A stretch of 64,000 nucleotides of DNA. Source: VAYN01 sp963702075 (GTDB lineage Bacteria; Actinomycetota; Thermoleophilia; Solirubrobacterales; 70-9). This document shows positions 16,501-24,322 of this stretch, in pieces. Location of the stretch: assembly GCA_963702075.1 (NCBI GenBank), contig OY969703.1:1488001-1552000 (forward strand), written 5' to 3'. How positions within the stretch are numbered: the stretch's first letter is position 1; every line of letters starts with the position of its first letter. The position numbers and the translations under genes are program-made. Under the pieces are notes generated by a model. The model was not told the origin of the DNA. It worked only from the letters and a program-made list of their open reading frames with translations, and made no database searches.

Positions 16501-18289
16501 CCTGAGCCAGGAATACGACGTCGCTGCCGTCTGGCGTGATCCCGAAAAGCACGTTCGGCGGTTCCGTGAAGACCGAGATCGCGGGTTGTTTGTAATCCGG
16601 GGTCTGCCCGGTTGAGATCAGGTTCACACCGGGTTCTTTGCTCGGTTCGATCCGCCACTCATAGATGTCGTTTACACCGTCGACATCCTTGGCGCTCAAA
16701 GCTTCGGGGGTTTCGAAGAAGACCCGCGTGCCATCCATGCTGAGGTTGTGAAGGACAATCTGAGGAGGGGTGAGGGTCGGCCTCTGAAGGCTTGAATCGT
16801 GATGAGCCGGTTCACCCAGCGGACCGCAGGATATGCAAATGAGGTTTGGATCGCCTTTTTTATACCGGTAAATCTCGGTATGGCCATCATTGTCATACGA
16901 AGTTAGTTGCGCCGCGGACTCAAAGACGAAGACAGTGCCGTCTGGCGTGGTACGCGAAGGGTCGGCGCCAGGTCCCGGTTCAGGGTGACCCGAGGGACTT
17001 GCGGGTGCGACCGCCCAATCGGTCCAGTTGTTCAAAGCTCTGCTGCTGCCCGGTTCGACATCCTCGGGTGCGACGGTGGCAATGAAGTCGGGGGTTGCGC
17101 CGCTCCAGGAGTAGAGGTTGGGCTTTCCTGCTTCCCCCTCTCCTCCAATCTGTTCTTCAGAGACGAAGTAGACGTGGGATCCGTCGGCTGAGATATTGAC
17201 TACTTCGCCGAGGGCCGAGGGATTGATTTCTTCGTCGTCTTCGGTTTCGCTATTGAAGCGGTGGATCGTGCCGTTTTCGCCGCCGGAGACATAGAAGAGG
17301 TAGCTGCCGTCTTCAGAGAGTCCGGCGAAGGCTGGGTTGCCTTCGGCGACTTTCACGGTGTGGCCGTCTTCTGCGTCTGGAACGCGTAAATATAGGGTCC
17401 CGCTGATCTTAAAAGCGACGGTCGTGCCATCCTTTGAAACACCCTGGTAAACGGCGTCTTCGCCAGCGGTTGGGGTTGGGTCTCCGGGCCCAGGTAAGAG
17501 AGAAACCACCTTCGTCGGACCGACGGCGCTTCGGTCGTAGACGGCGCCGGTTCCCTGGGGGGGCGCGTTATCGGCAAGCCGCCGGACCTGACAGGCGCCT
17601 TTTTGTTCCTCGCAGTAAATGCCTCCATTGGGACCCCGCCCGGTCGAGAAGATCACGTGCTGTCCTCCGGCGCTGATGTAGTCACCCTGGGTGAGTGGTT
17701 CAGTGACCGTGTTCCCCCCGACGGTGCCGATGCCGACGAGCTGGAACGTTCCATCGGGACCTCCGAGGTACACTGCATGGCCGCCAGCTCCCAATTCTCC
17801 GCTTGCGCCACTGGTTATCGGCCCCACATGGGTAAACGTGTACTGATGGTCAGCCGAGACGCCGCCGGGATGGGGAAAGATAGCTAATCCTTCTCCCGGG
17901 CTCAGCCGCCGGGCGATAGTCCAGCCGCCGGGCGATCTCACTATCTCGCTGACGTCGATGGTCCCGTTAAGCCCCCCGACCGCTCCAAACGGAACGCCAT
18001 CGGTAGCGAGGACCAAATCTTCGCCCGTGGGAGTTAGCGGATCGATGGGAAATGAACTCCCTGACTGACCCCACCCGAGGGCGGAAATTCCGATGGCCGG
18101 TCGGCCATCGGAATCAGCAGGGGTCACCAACTCATAAGCGCGGCAGTCTGGTAGCAATTCCGATAGGCCTATTCTCTGGCCTTCATTAGGACACGCTGCA
18201 AGCGAGCTTGCCGGCGCAAGGAACAGTAAGCCCATGCAGACAGTTAGCGCGGTTTGCACGCTGAGTTGACGGCCCCTAACGATTTTCAT
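13511..18289 (-). CDS. Giant secreted protein with N-terminal beta-propeller-like region
   Basis: A 1592-residue protein; the start at MKIVRGRQLSVQTALTV has an adjacent GGAGGG. A signal peptide ends near residue 33 (LAPASSLAACPN). Residues about 60-640 contain PD40/TolB-like propeller repeats such as STGRGPNGG and GVSKDGTTVAFKISGTLYLR. A very basic His/Lys/Arg/Cys linker follows at about 650-690 (KHHGKRKPCHKRKSNKHK). The remaining 900 residues contain repeated beta-rich modules with paired cysteines. The motif LPDCRAYELVTP is recurrent in Solirubrobacterales surface proteins. No catalytic motif is seen; it is probably a cell-surface protein. Confidence 0.75.
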   Translation of the reverse strand: MKIVRGRQLSVQTALTVCMGLLFLAPASSLAACPNEGQRIGLSELLPDCRAYELVTPADSDGRPAIGISALGWGQSGSSFPIDPLTPTGEDLVLATDGVPFGAVGGLNGTIDVSEIVRSPGGWTIARRLSPGEGLAIFPHPGGVSADHQYTFTHVGPITSGASGELGAGGHAVYLGGPDGTFQLVGIGTVGGNTVTEPLTQGDYISAGGQHVIFSTGRGPNGGIYCEEQKGACQVRRLADNAPPQGTGAVYDRSAVGPTKVVSLLPGPGDPTPTAGEDAVYQGVSKDGTTVAFKISGTLYLRVPDAEDGHTVKVAEGNPAFAGLSEDGSYLFYVSGGENGTIHRFNSETEDDEEINPSALGEVVNISADGSHVYFVSEEQIGGEGEAGKPNLYSWSGATPDFIATVAPEDVEPGSSRALNNWTDWAVAPASPSGHPEPGPGADPSRTTPDGTVFVFESAAQLTSYDNDGHTEIYRYKKGDPNLICISCGPLGEPAHHDSSLQRPTLTPPQIVLHNLSMDGTRVFFETPEALSAKDVDGVNDIYEWRIEPSKEPGVNLISTGQTPDYKQPAISVFTEPPNVLFGITPDGSDVVFLAQEELVSGAGGGGNPNLYDARVGGGFSHPPAAAECLKEGCRPQGPPAPLLAQGSRATDGKNVKPRRPRNCHGRSKHHGKRKPCHKRKSNKHKATSSTATTGIQGSAPEPLPTADGTDPKPSDAGTETAAGASSSPTTLAAGEFDDFGINDFTAGVTATGAGTHPDFLTSFSVTHSIESGVVKAGARPEELAFELPPGLVGNPNAVPKCSTGDFLAQHCSPDTQVGTAHVLTTFNELNVPILNLQPPHPNAEVARFGFFAVFLPIYLDVKVRTASDYSVVATVHHSSGLVSVLEAQATMWGNPASPSHDGQRVAVQEIPECGGQLIPCKQPGSKRPSSIPAAERKSFLSNPSSCGLGEVGLSVTSYQLPGSLFQSRTPLEPGPIAECQGLPFDPSFSAEPTSHVAGAATGLDTKLTIPQHLGEEERSTATMREAKVTLPEGMEIAPGAANWIGTCSDEQVGFHQEVDANCPDNSKLGTATITSPALSTPIDGELYQRAPSAGHQFGLWLVADALGLHIKLPGELQPDPSTGRLTATFTDLPQVPASEIDLSVWGGPRAPLENPDHCGTFVTDYTLLPHSNDPAVSGKSQMTIDQGCDQGFSPSLSAGVTEPVAGNFSPLIIDLTKPDGQQNLRGFELMLPDGELAMINGVPLCPDTAAVSGACPADSRIGSVTAAAGPGPEPFWVPGVGKPQPTVYLAGPYKGEPFSVVTVAPAQAGPFDLGNVVIRSGLGLDPDTNRGIVKADPLPQFFEGVGLAYRHLHVVIDRPNFTLNPTDCSPLEVNSSVASIAGALAHPSAPLQVRDCQALKFKPKLTLKLAGGTKRADYPALTAVLKARSGDANIAKTSVALPHSEFLAQEHIGTICTRKQFAVDQCPKGSVYGKAKVWTPLLAKPLSGSVYLRSSDHPLPDVVVALDGEFDANLVGRIDSKNGGIRATFESVPDAPVTKFVLKMRGGKKGLFTNSTDICSKPNRAIVRMTAQNGRTLDQRPALEAIGCRKR

Positions 18290-18453
18290 GTCCCTCCGAT
18301 TCCTCTGATGGTTCGAGGCGGCAATTCCCCGCACAGCGGCCGAAATGTAAAGGTATGTGCTGGTCCTTGTCAAGGTACGATCTTGGTCGCGCACCTCGGC
18401 TCTGGCGTTTGTGTCACCCGGGAACCTGAGAAGAGGAAAGCCGTGCGGGAACA

Positions 18454-18486
18454 AACGCCGGGGCCGCATCTAGCGGCCCCGGCGTT
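18454..18486 (-). terminator. Perfect 14-bp hairpin downstream of the small secreted-protein gene
   Basis: Arms 18454-18467 and 18473-18486 are perfect reverse complements with a 5-nt loop. On the minus strand the stem is followed by TTTGTTCCC. It lies 22 nt after the stop of the gene at 18509 and probably terminates it. Confidence 0.7.
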
Positions 18487-18508
18487 GCAGTCTCCTTGCG
18501 CTGAATCG

Positions 18509-19177
18509 TCAGGAGATGAACACGGGTTGCTTAGTCGAATCTGTCCTGATTGTGAAGGACATGTCGAGTTTGCCTTCGTTCGGGCAGAGAACGTTTTCCT
18601 CACGAGTGAAAGCGACGTTCGCAATGGTTGCCGTCGCGTCTTGGGTGGTGGTGTCTGTCTGGAACGTGCCAGGGATTTTGGCCGCCCGCGAATACTTGCA
18701 GGTGATGGTCCCGAAGGAGCTTGTCACCGTCAGTTGGAATGTGATCGGCGCGGTCGCTGCTCCGCATTTACCGCCCTTCACCATGAAGGTGTCGTTGGCT
18801 TCTGTTCCTTCGAGGCACCACGGCAGGCTCATGACTGTGACGCCGGTGCTGCCGAGGCCACCTGTGCACTCCGGCTCAGTGTCACCGGTAATCGTAGATC
18901 CGGTTCCGCCAAATGCGGCAGTTTCGATTTCGCCCTCGAATCCGTTGGCCGCGCTGTTGACGGTCAGGGTCCCTGTCATGGTCGCTGTGCTGCATTCCAG
19001 GTTGGGCAGGCCGGAAATTGTCATGATCGTGTTTCCGACGTTTACGGCATCGATCTTAGTCCCCGTCGGTACGACCGTGCCTGTCGGATGTGTGATCACG
19101 GGTTTGGCCGCGGCGAGCGAAGGCACCACGGCAAAGGCCGCGATCACCATGCAGGCTGCGATCAGCTTCTTGCTCAT
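18509..19177 (-). CDS. Small secreted protein of unknown function
   Basis: A 222-residue protein. The ATG giving MSKKLIAACMVIAAFAVVPS is preceded by GGAAGGAAG about 8 nt upstream. The signal peptide is cleaved near AAAKP (about residue 25). The mature part is Thr/Gly-rich with six cysteines (ECS, ECT, WCL, KCG, TCK, LCP), suggesting disulfides in an exported beta-rich domain. No family is recognised. A truncated copy of its 5' end lies at 13255-13371. It is co-directional with the giant surface protein but separated from it by a terminator. Confidence 0.7.
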   Translation of the reverse strand: MSKKLIAACMVIAAFAVVPSLAAAKPVITHPTGTVVPTGTKIDAVNVGNTIMTISGLPNLECSTATMTGTLTVNSAANGFEGEIETAAFGGTGSTITGDTEPECTGGLGSTGVTVMSLPWCLEGTEANDTFMVKGGKCGAATAPITFQLTVTSSFGTITCKYSRAAKIPGTFQTDTTTQDATATIANVAFTREENVLCPNEGKLDMSFTIRTDSTKQPVFIS

Positions 19178-19508
19178 TTGAAACACTTCCTTCCTTGCTA
19201 GATGTTCCGGGGGGTCGCATACTTATGGCCCCCTCGGGCTTGTTCTCGTTCGTCGTAAGTCGACGAGTTCGATTGGCGACAGCTTCTATCCAGATGTAAG
19301 CGTAAGGTCAAGAGTCTTTTTGCGGTGTGAGCCTGAAAATCGATAAAGCCAGGAGGATCCGCTTTCGAAGCAGCACCGGTTTTGTGCTGGAAAGCGCGTA
19401 TTTTCACGGGACCGTTGGGGTGACAGGGGTTCCTCGGTAAGTAATGGCAATTTCACCTGGCTGAAAAAAACCAGAGTATTTAAAAACTGATCTAGTACAG
19501 TGCCGCTC
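19178..19508. other. Divergent intergenic region between two secreted-protein genes
   Basis: About 330 bases without a gene. It holds a minus-strand promoter candidate (19283-19311), a ccgggg...cccctcgg partial inverted repeat close to 19205-19240, and an AT-rich stretch (19461-19500) that probably carries the plus-strand promoter of the lipoprotein gene. Confidence 0.5.
19283..19311 (-). promoter_or_regulatory. Promoter of the small secreted-protein gene
   Basis: Read on the minus strand: TTGACC, a 17-nt spacer, then TAGAAG. The implied 5' UTR is about 100 nt. Confidence 0.45.
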
Positions 19509-19982
19509 ATGAGGTCGATCGGAATACAGATCGCACTAATCGCCGCAACGGTGGCTTTATGCGTGAGCGGCTGTGGCGGCAGCACCGACTCGGGTGGCAG
19601 CAAAGGAGTGTCTCTAAACAGGGCCGAATTCGTCACGAAGACCGGTCAGATCTGTGAAGCGCGCTTGCACGAAAAAGATCTGCTGGTTGGTAAGGCCCTC
19701 AAACGCTATGCGTCTTCTCTGTCCCAAAGTGGAAATGAACCGCCTCACGCCAAGCAGGAATTGATCGAAGGGGTGACGATTCCCTTTGAAAAGCTCGCGA
19801 GGGAACTCAGCGAATTGCCAGTGAGTGGCCAGTACCAGGCTGTAGCTGATGATCTTGTGCGCAAGATCGAAGCTGGGCTCAATATGGCTGAATCAGATCC
19901 GCGCGCCTTCGCGCTGGGTCACCCCTTCGCAGCGGCAGGCGTCGCCGCGAGCGCTCACGGCCTCAAAGGCTGCAACCTCTGA
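19509..19982 (+). CDS. Putative lipoprotein
   Basis: A 157-residue protein with a lipoprotein signal: MRSIGIQIALIAATVALCV followed by the lipobox VSGC at about residue 24. The mature part is alpha-helical and charged with no recognised domain (KTGQICEARLHEKDL; DDLVRKIEAGLN). The ATG is chosen over an in-frame GTG 9 nt earlier because the candidate TAGTAC box ends about 10 nt before it. It is probably anchored on the outer face of the membrane. It converges with the PH-domain gene, whose stop is 1 nt away. Confidence 0.65.
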   Translation: MRSIGIQIALIAATVALCVSGCGGSTDSGGSKGVSLNRAEFVTKTGQICEARLHEKDLLVGKALKRYASSLSQSGNEPPHAKQELIEGVTIPFEKLARELSELPVSGQYQAVADDLVRKIEAGLNMAESDPRAFALGHPFAAAGVAASAHGLKGCNL

Positions 19983-19983
19983 G

Positions 19984-20487
19984 CTATGCCGTAGGCGGCT
20001 GGGCCTCGCCCAAGCCGTGCGTGCCGGCGGCGGTGACGCCGGTTGCCTGGTCCACCTTGTGGACCACCTCGCCCGGGCTGGCTACGCCGGCGAAGATGAA
20101 GTTGTAGTCGTCGCTTGCAGCGGTGTCGAAGTCGACGTCGCCGATCTGCATCAGGCGCTGGTAAACGCTCTGGCGATAGTTGACGTTCTGGACGCGCTCG
20201 AGGCGGGTCTCTTGGACCTCTTTGGAGACGATGCCGCGCTTGATGTTGAGCCGGCGGTCGGTGATCGTGTACGTGGTCGCCACGCGCTTGACGAAGCCGA
20301 TCACCACGGTCAGGGCCAGGACGACGAGGATCACCAGGAAGGCGGTGCCGCTGCCGGAGGCCAGCTTTGCGATCACCCCGAGGATGACGGCGACCAGCAG
20401 CCCTTTGAGGTAGAAGCCGAGGATCGCCCGCCAGGAGGGGTGCCCTTCGAAGATCACCCGCTCGCCGGGATGAAGGTTGATGCTCAT
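19984..20487 (-). CDS. Membrane protein with bacterial PH (bPH_2/DUF304) domain
   Basis: A 167-residue protein starting MSINLHPGERVIFEGHPSW. Two hydrophobic segments (about residues 21-70, AILGFYLKGLLVAVILGVIA and TAFLVILVVLALTVVIGFV) precede a PH-like domain with the family motif TTYTITDRRLNIKRGIVSKE and ETRLERVQNVNYRQS. bPH_2 proteins are small membrane proteins of unknown precise role. An in-frame ATG 12 nt upstream is an alternative start. It is divergent from priA. Confidence 0.82.
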   Translation of the reverse strand: MSINLHPGERVIFEGHPSWRAILGFYLKGLLVAVILGVIAKLASGSGTAFLVILVVLALTVVIGFVKRVATTYTITDRRLNIKRGIVSKEVQETRLERVQNVNYRQSVYQRLMQIGDVDFDTAASDDYNFIFAGVASPGEVVHKVDQATGVTAAGTHGLGEAQPPTA

Positions 20488-20575
20488 CGCGGCCAGCATA
20501 TGACCTGATCTGGCGGATCGGCAACGGAATCCCCGAAGGTGCGGTAACTGGGCCGGGAGCATCTTGTGCCGGACG

Positions 20576-20581
20576 TAACCT
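20576..20581 (+). promoter_or_regulatory. TANNNT box before priA
   Basis: TAACCT ends 6 nt before the priA GTG, with no Shine-Dalgarno sequence; consistent with a leaderless GTG start. Confidence 0.4.
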
Positions 20582-20587
20582 CGCCCG

Positions 20588-22783
20588 GTGGCGATCCTCC
20601 GCGTCGAGCCGCTGACCACCGCCCGCGCCCTGCGCGGTCCCTTCGACTACCGCCGGCCGGAGGCGATGGCCGAGCTGGGCGTCGGCAGCGTCGTCCGCGT
20701 TCCCTTCGGCCCGCGCCGCATCCTCGGCGTCGTCGTCGAGGTCGCCGAGGGCTCCGAGCTGCCGCCGGAGCGGCTGGCGGAGCCGATCGAGGCGCTGGAG
20801 GCAGGGGCGACGCCGGAGCTGGTCAAACTCGGCCTCTGGGTCGCCCGCGAGTACTGCTCGACCCCCTCGCGCGGGCTGCAGCTGGTGTTGCCGCCGGGCA
20901 CGGGGACCGGCGCCGGCGCCCGGACGGTGCGCTCGAAGACCGAGCTGCGGGCCGCGCTGCTGTCGGCTGGCGAGGTGGCGCTGGAGGGCGGCGAGCGGCT
21001 GGGGTCGAAACAACGCTCGGTGCTGGAGGCGCTGCGCGCGGGCGAGATGTCGAGCGGCGAGCTCACGACCGCTGTCGGCTCCGACCGCCAGACGCTGCGC
21101 CGGCTCGAGCAGCGCGGCCTCGTCGCCACCCGCAGCACGAACGTCCGCCGCATCCCCGGCGAGCCGGGGCTCGGCGCCGCAGCCGTGGCACCCGAGCTGT
21201 TGCCCGAACAGGCGGAGGCCGTGGCCGCGCTCGTTGCCGCGCTCGACGGCGAGGCCGGCGCCGAGCGCCGACTGCTCCTCCACGGCGTCACCGGCTCCGG
21301 CAAGACCGAGGTCTACCTGGCCGCGGTCGAGGCGGCGCTGGAGCGGGGGAAGGGGGCGATCGTCCTCGTCCCCGAGATCGGGCTCGCCCCGCAGGCGGTG
21401 GCCCGGTTCCGCGCCCGCCTCGGCGACCGCTTCGCCGTCATGCACTCGGCCCTCTCGCCCGGCGAGCGCTATGACGAGTGGCGCCGCCTTCGCGATGGCG
21501 AGGCACAGGTCTGCGTCGGCCCGCGCTCCGCCGTCTTCGCTCCGGTCCGCGACCTCGGCCTGATCGTCATCGACGAGGAGCACGAGCCCTCCTACAAGCA
21601 GGAGGGCGACCCGACCTACGACGCCCGCGCCGTCGCCCGCAAGCGCGCCGCCGACAGCGGCGCCGTCCTCGTCGCCGGCACCGCCACGCCGCGCCCGGAG
21701 AGCTGGCTGGAGCTGCCGCGCCTGGAGCTGCCGCGCCGTGTCGACGGCCGCCGAATGCCGCCGGTCCATCTGGTTGACATGCGCGAGGCCGACCCGCGCT
21801 CGGGCCCGGTCCACGCCGAGACCTGGGAAGCCCTGGAGGGCGTTCGCACCGCCGGGGCGAAGGCGATCGTGATGATCAATCGCCGCGGCTTCGCGCCCTG
21901 GCTCACCTGCCGCTCCTGCGGCCACCACTGGGACTGCCCCAACTGTGACGTCTCGCTGATCGTCCACCGCCACAGCGGTCGCCTCGTCTGCCACCACTGC
22001 GCGCACAGCGAGCGCCAGCCGCAGGCCTGCCCCGAGTGCGGCTCGACCACGCTCTCGCAGGCCGGGTCCGGAACTGAGCGGATCGAGACGCTGCTGGCCG
22101 AGCGGCTCGATCCGATGCCGGTCCTGCGCCTCGATTCCGACACCGCCGCCGAGCGAGGCGCCCACGCCCGCATCCTCGCCCGCTTCGACGAAGTCCCCAG
22201 CGCTGTCCTCGTCGGCACCCAGATGGTCGCCAAGGGCCACGACTTCCCCGAGGTGACGCTGAGCGCGATCCTCGACGCCGACGCGACCCTCCGCTTCCCC
22301 GACTTCCGCGCCGAGGAGCGGACCTTCGCGATGGTCGCCCAGCTCGCCGGCCGCTCCGGCCGCGGCGAGGCCGGGGGAGAGGTGATCGTCCAGACCCTGG
22401 CGCCGCAGGCGTCGAGCATCGAGCATGCCGCCCGCCACGACTCCGCCGGCTTCCTCGAGGTCGAGCTGGGGCGACGGCGAGCGCTCCACTATCCGCCGTA
22501 CTCGCACCTGACCCGGATCAACTTCGCCGCCGAGCAGGAGGCGAGGCTGGACGAGGTGGCGATTTCGGTCGCCAACGAGCTGCGGCGCTCCCTCCCAAAA
22601 GGCTCGGAACTGCTGGGGCCGGCGCCGATGTTCCGGGTCCGGAATCGATATCGGCGGCGGATCTTGATCAAGGCCGACGATCGCGAGGGGACGGTCGCGG
22701 CGGTGCGGGAGACGGTCGAGCGGCGGGCTGGGGACCGGTCGCTGAAGGACGTGGCCCTAGGGGTCGACGTCGATCCGCAGTAG
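20588..22783 (+). CDS. priA: Primosomal protein N' (replication restart helicase PriA)
   Basis: A 731-residue superfamily 2 helicase. The N-terminal DNA-binding domain (FDYRRPEAMAELGVGSVVRV) is followed by Walker A GVTGSGKTEVYL (about residue 237), the DEEH box (VIDEEHEPSYKQEGDPTY) and a zinc-binding insertion with paired CxxC motifs (CRSCGHHWDCPNC; CHHC; CPEC). Many actinobacterial PriA proteins lack helicase motifs; here Walker A, DEEH and QLAGRSGRGEAGGEV are all present, so it is probably active. It starts at GTG. Its 3' end overlaps the convergent ATP-grasp gene by 27 bp. Confidence 0.94.
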   Translation: MAILRVEPLTTARALRGPFDYRRPEAMAELGVGSVVRVPFGPRRILGVVVEVAEGSELPPERLAEPIEALEAGATPELVKLGLWVAREYCSTPSRGLQLVLPPGTGTGAGARTVRSKTELRAALLSAGEVALEGGERLGSKQRSVLEALRAGEMSSGELTTAVGSDRQTLRRLEQRGLVATRSTNVRRIPGEPGLGAAAVAPELLPEQAEAVAALVAALDGEAGAERRLLLHGVTGSGKTEVYLAAVEAALERGKGAIVLVPEIGLAPQAVARFRARLGDRFAVMHSALSPGERYDEWRRLRDGEAQVCVGPRSAVFAPVRDLGLIVIDEEHEPSYKQEGDPTYDARAVARKRAADSGAVLVAGTATPRPESWLELPRLELPRRVDGRRMPPVHLVDMREADPRSGPVHAETWEALEGVRTAGAKAIVMINRRGFAPWLTCRSCGHHWDCPNCDVSLIVHRHSGRLVCHHCAHSERQPQACPECGSTTLSQAGSGTERIETLLAERLDPMPVLRLDSDTAAERGAHARILARFDEVPSAVLVGTQMVAKGHDFPEVTLSAILDADATLRFPDFRAEERTFAMVAQLAGRSGRGEAGGEVIVQTLAPQASSIEHAARHDSAGFLEVELGRRRALHYPPYSHLTRINFAAEQEARLDEVAISVANELRRSLPKGSELLGPAPMFRVRNRYRRRILIKADDREGTVAAVRETVERRAGDRSLKDVALGVDVDPQ

Positions 22784-23629
22784 CGCTGCCTCGGCAAGAG
22801 ACTGGGCGGCCGGGGGGTGCTCCGTGAGATAGAGGTTCGGCTCGATTAGCTCCAGCTCGATCAGGCAGGGTGCGCCATCGGGACCGGCGACGAGGTCGAC
22901 GCGCGCGTAGAGGGGTGGCTCGTCGAGCTGTGCGAGCGCCCCCTCGGCCAGTTCGATCTCGGCGGACTCAGGCTCGGTCCGCTCTACGGATCCGCCCCAG
23001 ATCGATTGGACGCGGAAGTCGCCTGGCGCGGGGCGCTTGCGGACTGCGTGGGTGAGCGCTCCGGCGATGTAGATGAGCGAGAGCTCGCCCTGCTCTTCCA
23101 CGGAGGGGAAGAACGGCTGGACCATCGCTTTCGGGCTCCGCTGCAGGGCTTGGTCTAGGGCTGGCGAGCGTTCGTCTATCCGAACGCGATGGAGGTTCCT
23201 GGCGCCGAGATCGATGACGGGCTTCACCACTGCCTCGCTCCAGCCTTCGCCGGCGAGCACTTCTTTCAGGTCCGCGCCGTCGTCTCGATCCACCCAGACC
23301 GTCGGCACGATTCTCAGCCCTCGTTCCGCGAGCTCTCGCAGGTAGCTCTTGTCGCTGTTCCAGGCGATCAGGCTGGCTGGGTTTCTTAGCGTCGACGCCG
23401 CTTCTACTTGCTGTGCCCACGATAGGAACGGTCGATGCTTTTCGTGGTAGTCCCAGGTCGAGCCGACCAGGCAGAGGTCGAACTTGCTCCAGTCGATTCC
23501 CTCCTCGTCCCAAACCACCGGCCGCGCCACGACCCCGCGCGCTTCCAGCGCCTGCCGCAGCAGCTCGTCGTCGGCCTTGAGGTCGGCGTAGGCGGCACAG
23601 GTAGCAATGGCGATCTGCGGGGAGGACAT
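22757..23629 (-). CDS. ATP-grasp family protein
   Basis: A 290-residue protein resembling RimK/glutathione-synthetase-like ATP-grasp ligases. Visible elements are the N-terminal VGSTWDYHEKHRPFLSW, AWNSDKSYLRELAERGLRIV, the lysine-containing VVKPVIDLGARNLHR and the C-terminal metal-binding ARVDLVAGPDGAPCLIELELIEPNLYL. Such proteins activate a carboxylate with ATP and join it to an amine; the substrates here are unknown. It overlaps the 3' end of priA by 27 bp in convergent orientation. Confidence 0.75.
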   Translation of the reverse strand: MSSPQIAIATCAAYADLKADDELLRQALEARGVVARPVVWDEEGIDWSKFDLCLVGSTWDYHEKHRPFLSWAQQVEAASTLRNPASLIAWNSDKSYLRELAERGLRIVPTVWVDRDDGADLKEVLAGEGWSEAVVKPVIDLGARNLHRVRIDERSPALDQALQRSPKAMVQPFFPSVEEQGELSLIYIAGALTHAVRKRPAPGDFRVQSIWGGSVERTEPESAEIELAEGALAQLDEPPLYARVDLVAGPDGAPCLIELELIEPNLYLTEHPPAAQSLAEAALLRIDVDP

Positions 23630-23668
23630 GGCTCAGGTCGCAGGAAGTATCAGAAAGCGAGAGCTGCT

Positions 23669-23674
23669 TAGACT
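23669..23674 (+). promoter_or_regulatory. TANNNT box before def
   Basis: TAGACT ends 9 nt before the def ATG; candidate -10 box with a very short or absent 5' UTR. Confidence 0.35.
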
Positions 23675-23683
23675 CAGAAATCG

Positions 23684-24322
23684 ATGAGCGACGAGGTCCA
23701 AACTCCAGAGCGCGACGCCGAGCAGCAGCGGCTCGAAGCCGAGATGATCGAGCGCCGCGAAGCGGCGCTGGCGCACGTGGTCAAGTTCGGCGACCCGGTG
23801 CTGAAGAGCAAGGCCTCGCCGGTCGCCAACTTCGGCCCGGAGCTGCGCGCCGAGGTCGAGCGGATGTACGCGATCATGCGCGACGGCCTCGGCGTCGGCC
23901 TCGCCGCGACCCAGCTCGGCGTCCTCCGTCGCCTGCTCGTCTTCCACGCCGGCCCCGACGGCGGGCCCAGCGCGCTCGTCAACCCCGAGATCGAGTGGCT
24001 CTCGGAGGAGACCGTGGTCTCCGAGGAGGGATGCCTGAGCCTGCCGCGGATCTCGGTCGACGTCGAGCGCCCGCTCTACGCGCGCTTCAGCGGTCGCGAC
24101 GTCGAGGGCGAGCCGATCGTGCTCGAGGCCGCCGGCCTCGAGGCCCGCGTCCTCCAGCACGAGATCGATCACCTCGACGGGGTCCTGATCCTCGATCGCA
24201 CCGAGCGCCCCCAGCGCAAGGGCGCCCTGCGGGCGCTGCGCGAGGGTGGCAGCTACAGCCCCTCCTCCGAGGAAGAGATCGCCCCCGAGGGCGAGCTGCG
24301 CGAGCCGCGCACCGACGCGTGA
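23684..24322 (+). CDS. def: Peptide deformylase
   Basis: A 212-residue metalloenzyme removing the formyl group from nascent proteins. All three motifs are present: GVGLAATQLG, EEGCLSLP (metal Cys) and HEIDHLDG (two metal His and the catalytic Glu). An N-terminal charged extension of about 30 residues (MSDEVQTPERDAEQQRLEAE) and a C-terminal acidic tail flank the core. The GTG start of fmt overlaps its TGA, so the two are probably coupled. Confidence 0.95.
   Translation: MSDEVQTPERDAEQQRLEAEMIERREAALAHVVKFGDPVLKSKASPVANFGPELRAEVERMYAIMRDGLGVGLAATQLGVLRRLLVFHAGPDGGPSALVNPEIEWLSEETVVSEEGCLSLPRISVDVERPLYARFSGRDVEGEPIVLEAAGLEARVLQHEIDHLDGVLILDRTERPQRKGALRALREGGSYSPSSEEEIAPEGELREPRTDA

Noticed and set aside
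19955..22507. 850-residue minus-strand open frame opposite priA
   Set aside because: It covers the real priA sequence, whose helicase and zinc motifs are unmistakable. The minus frame is compositionally typical of a mirror frame.
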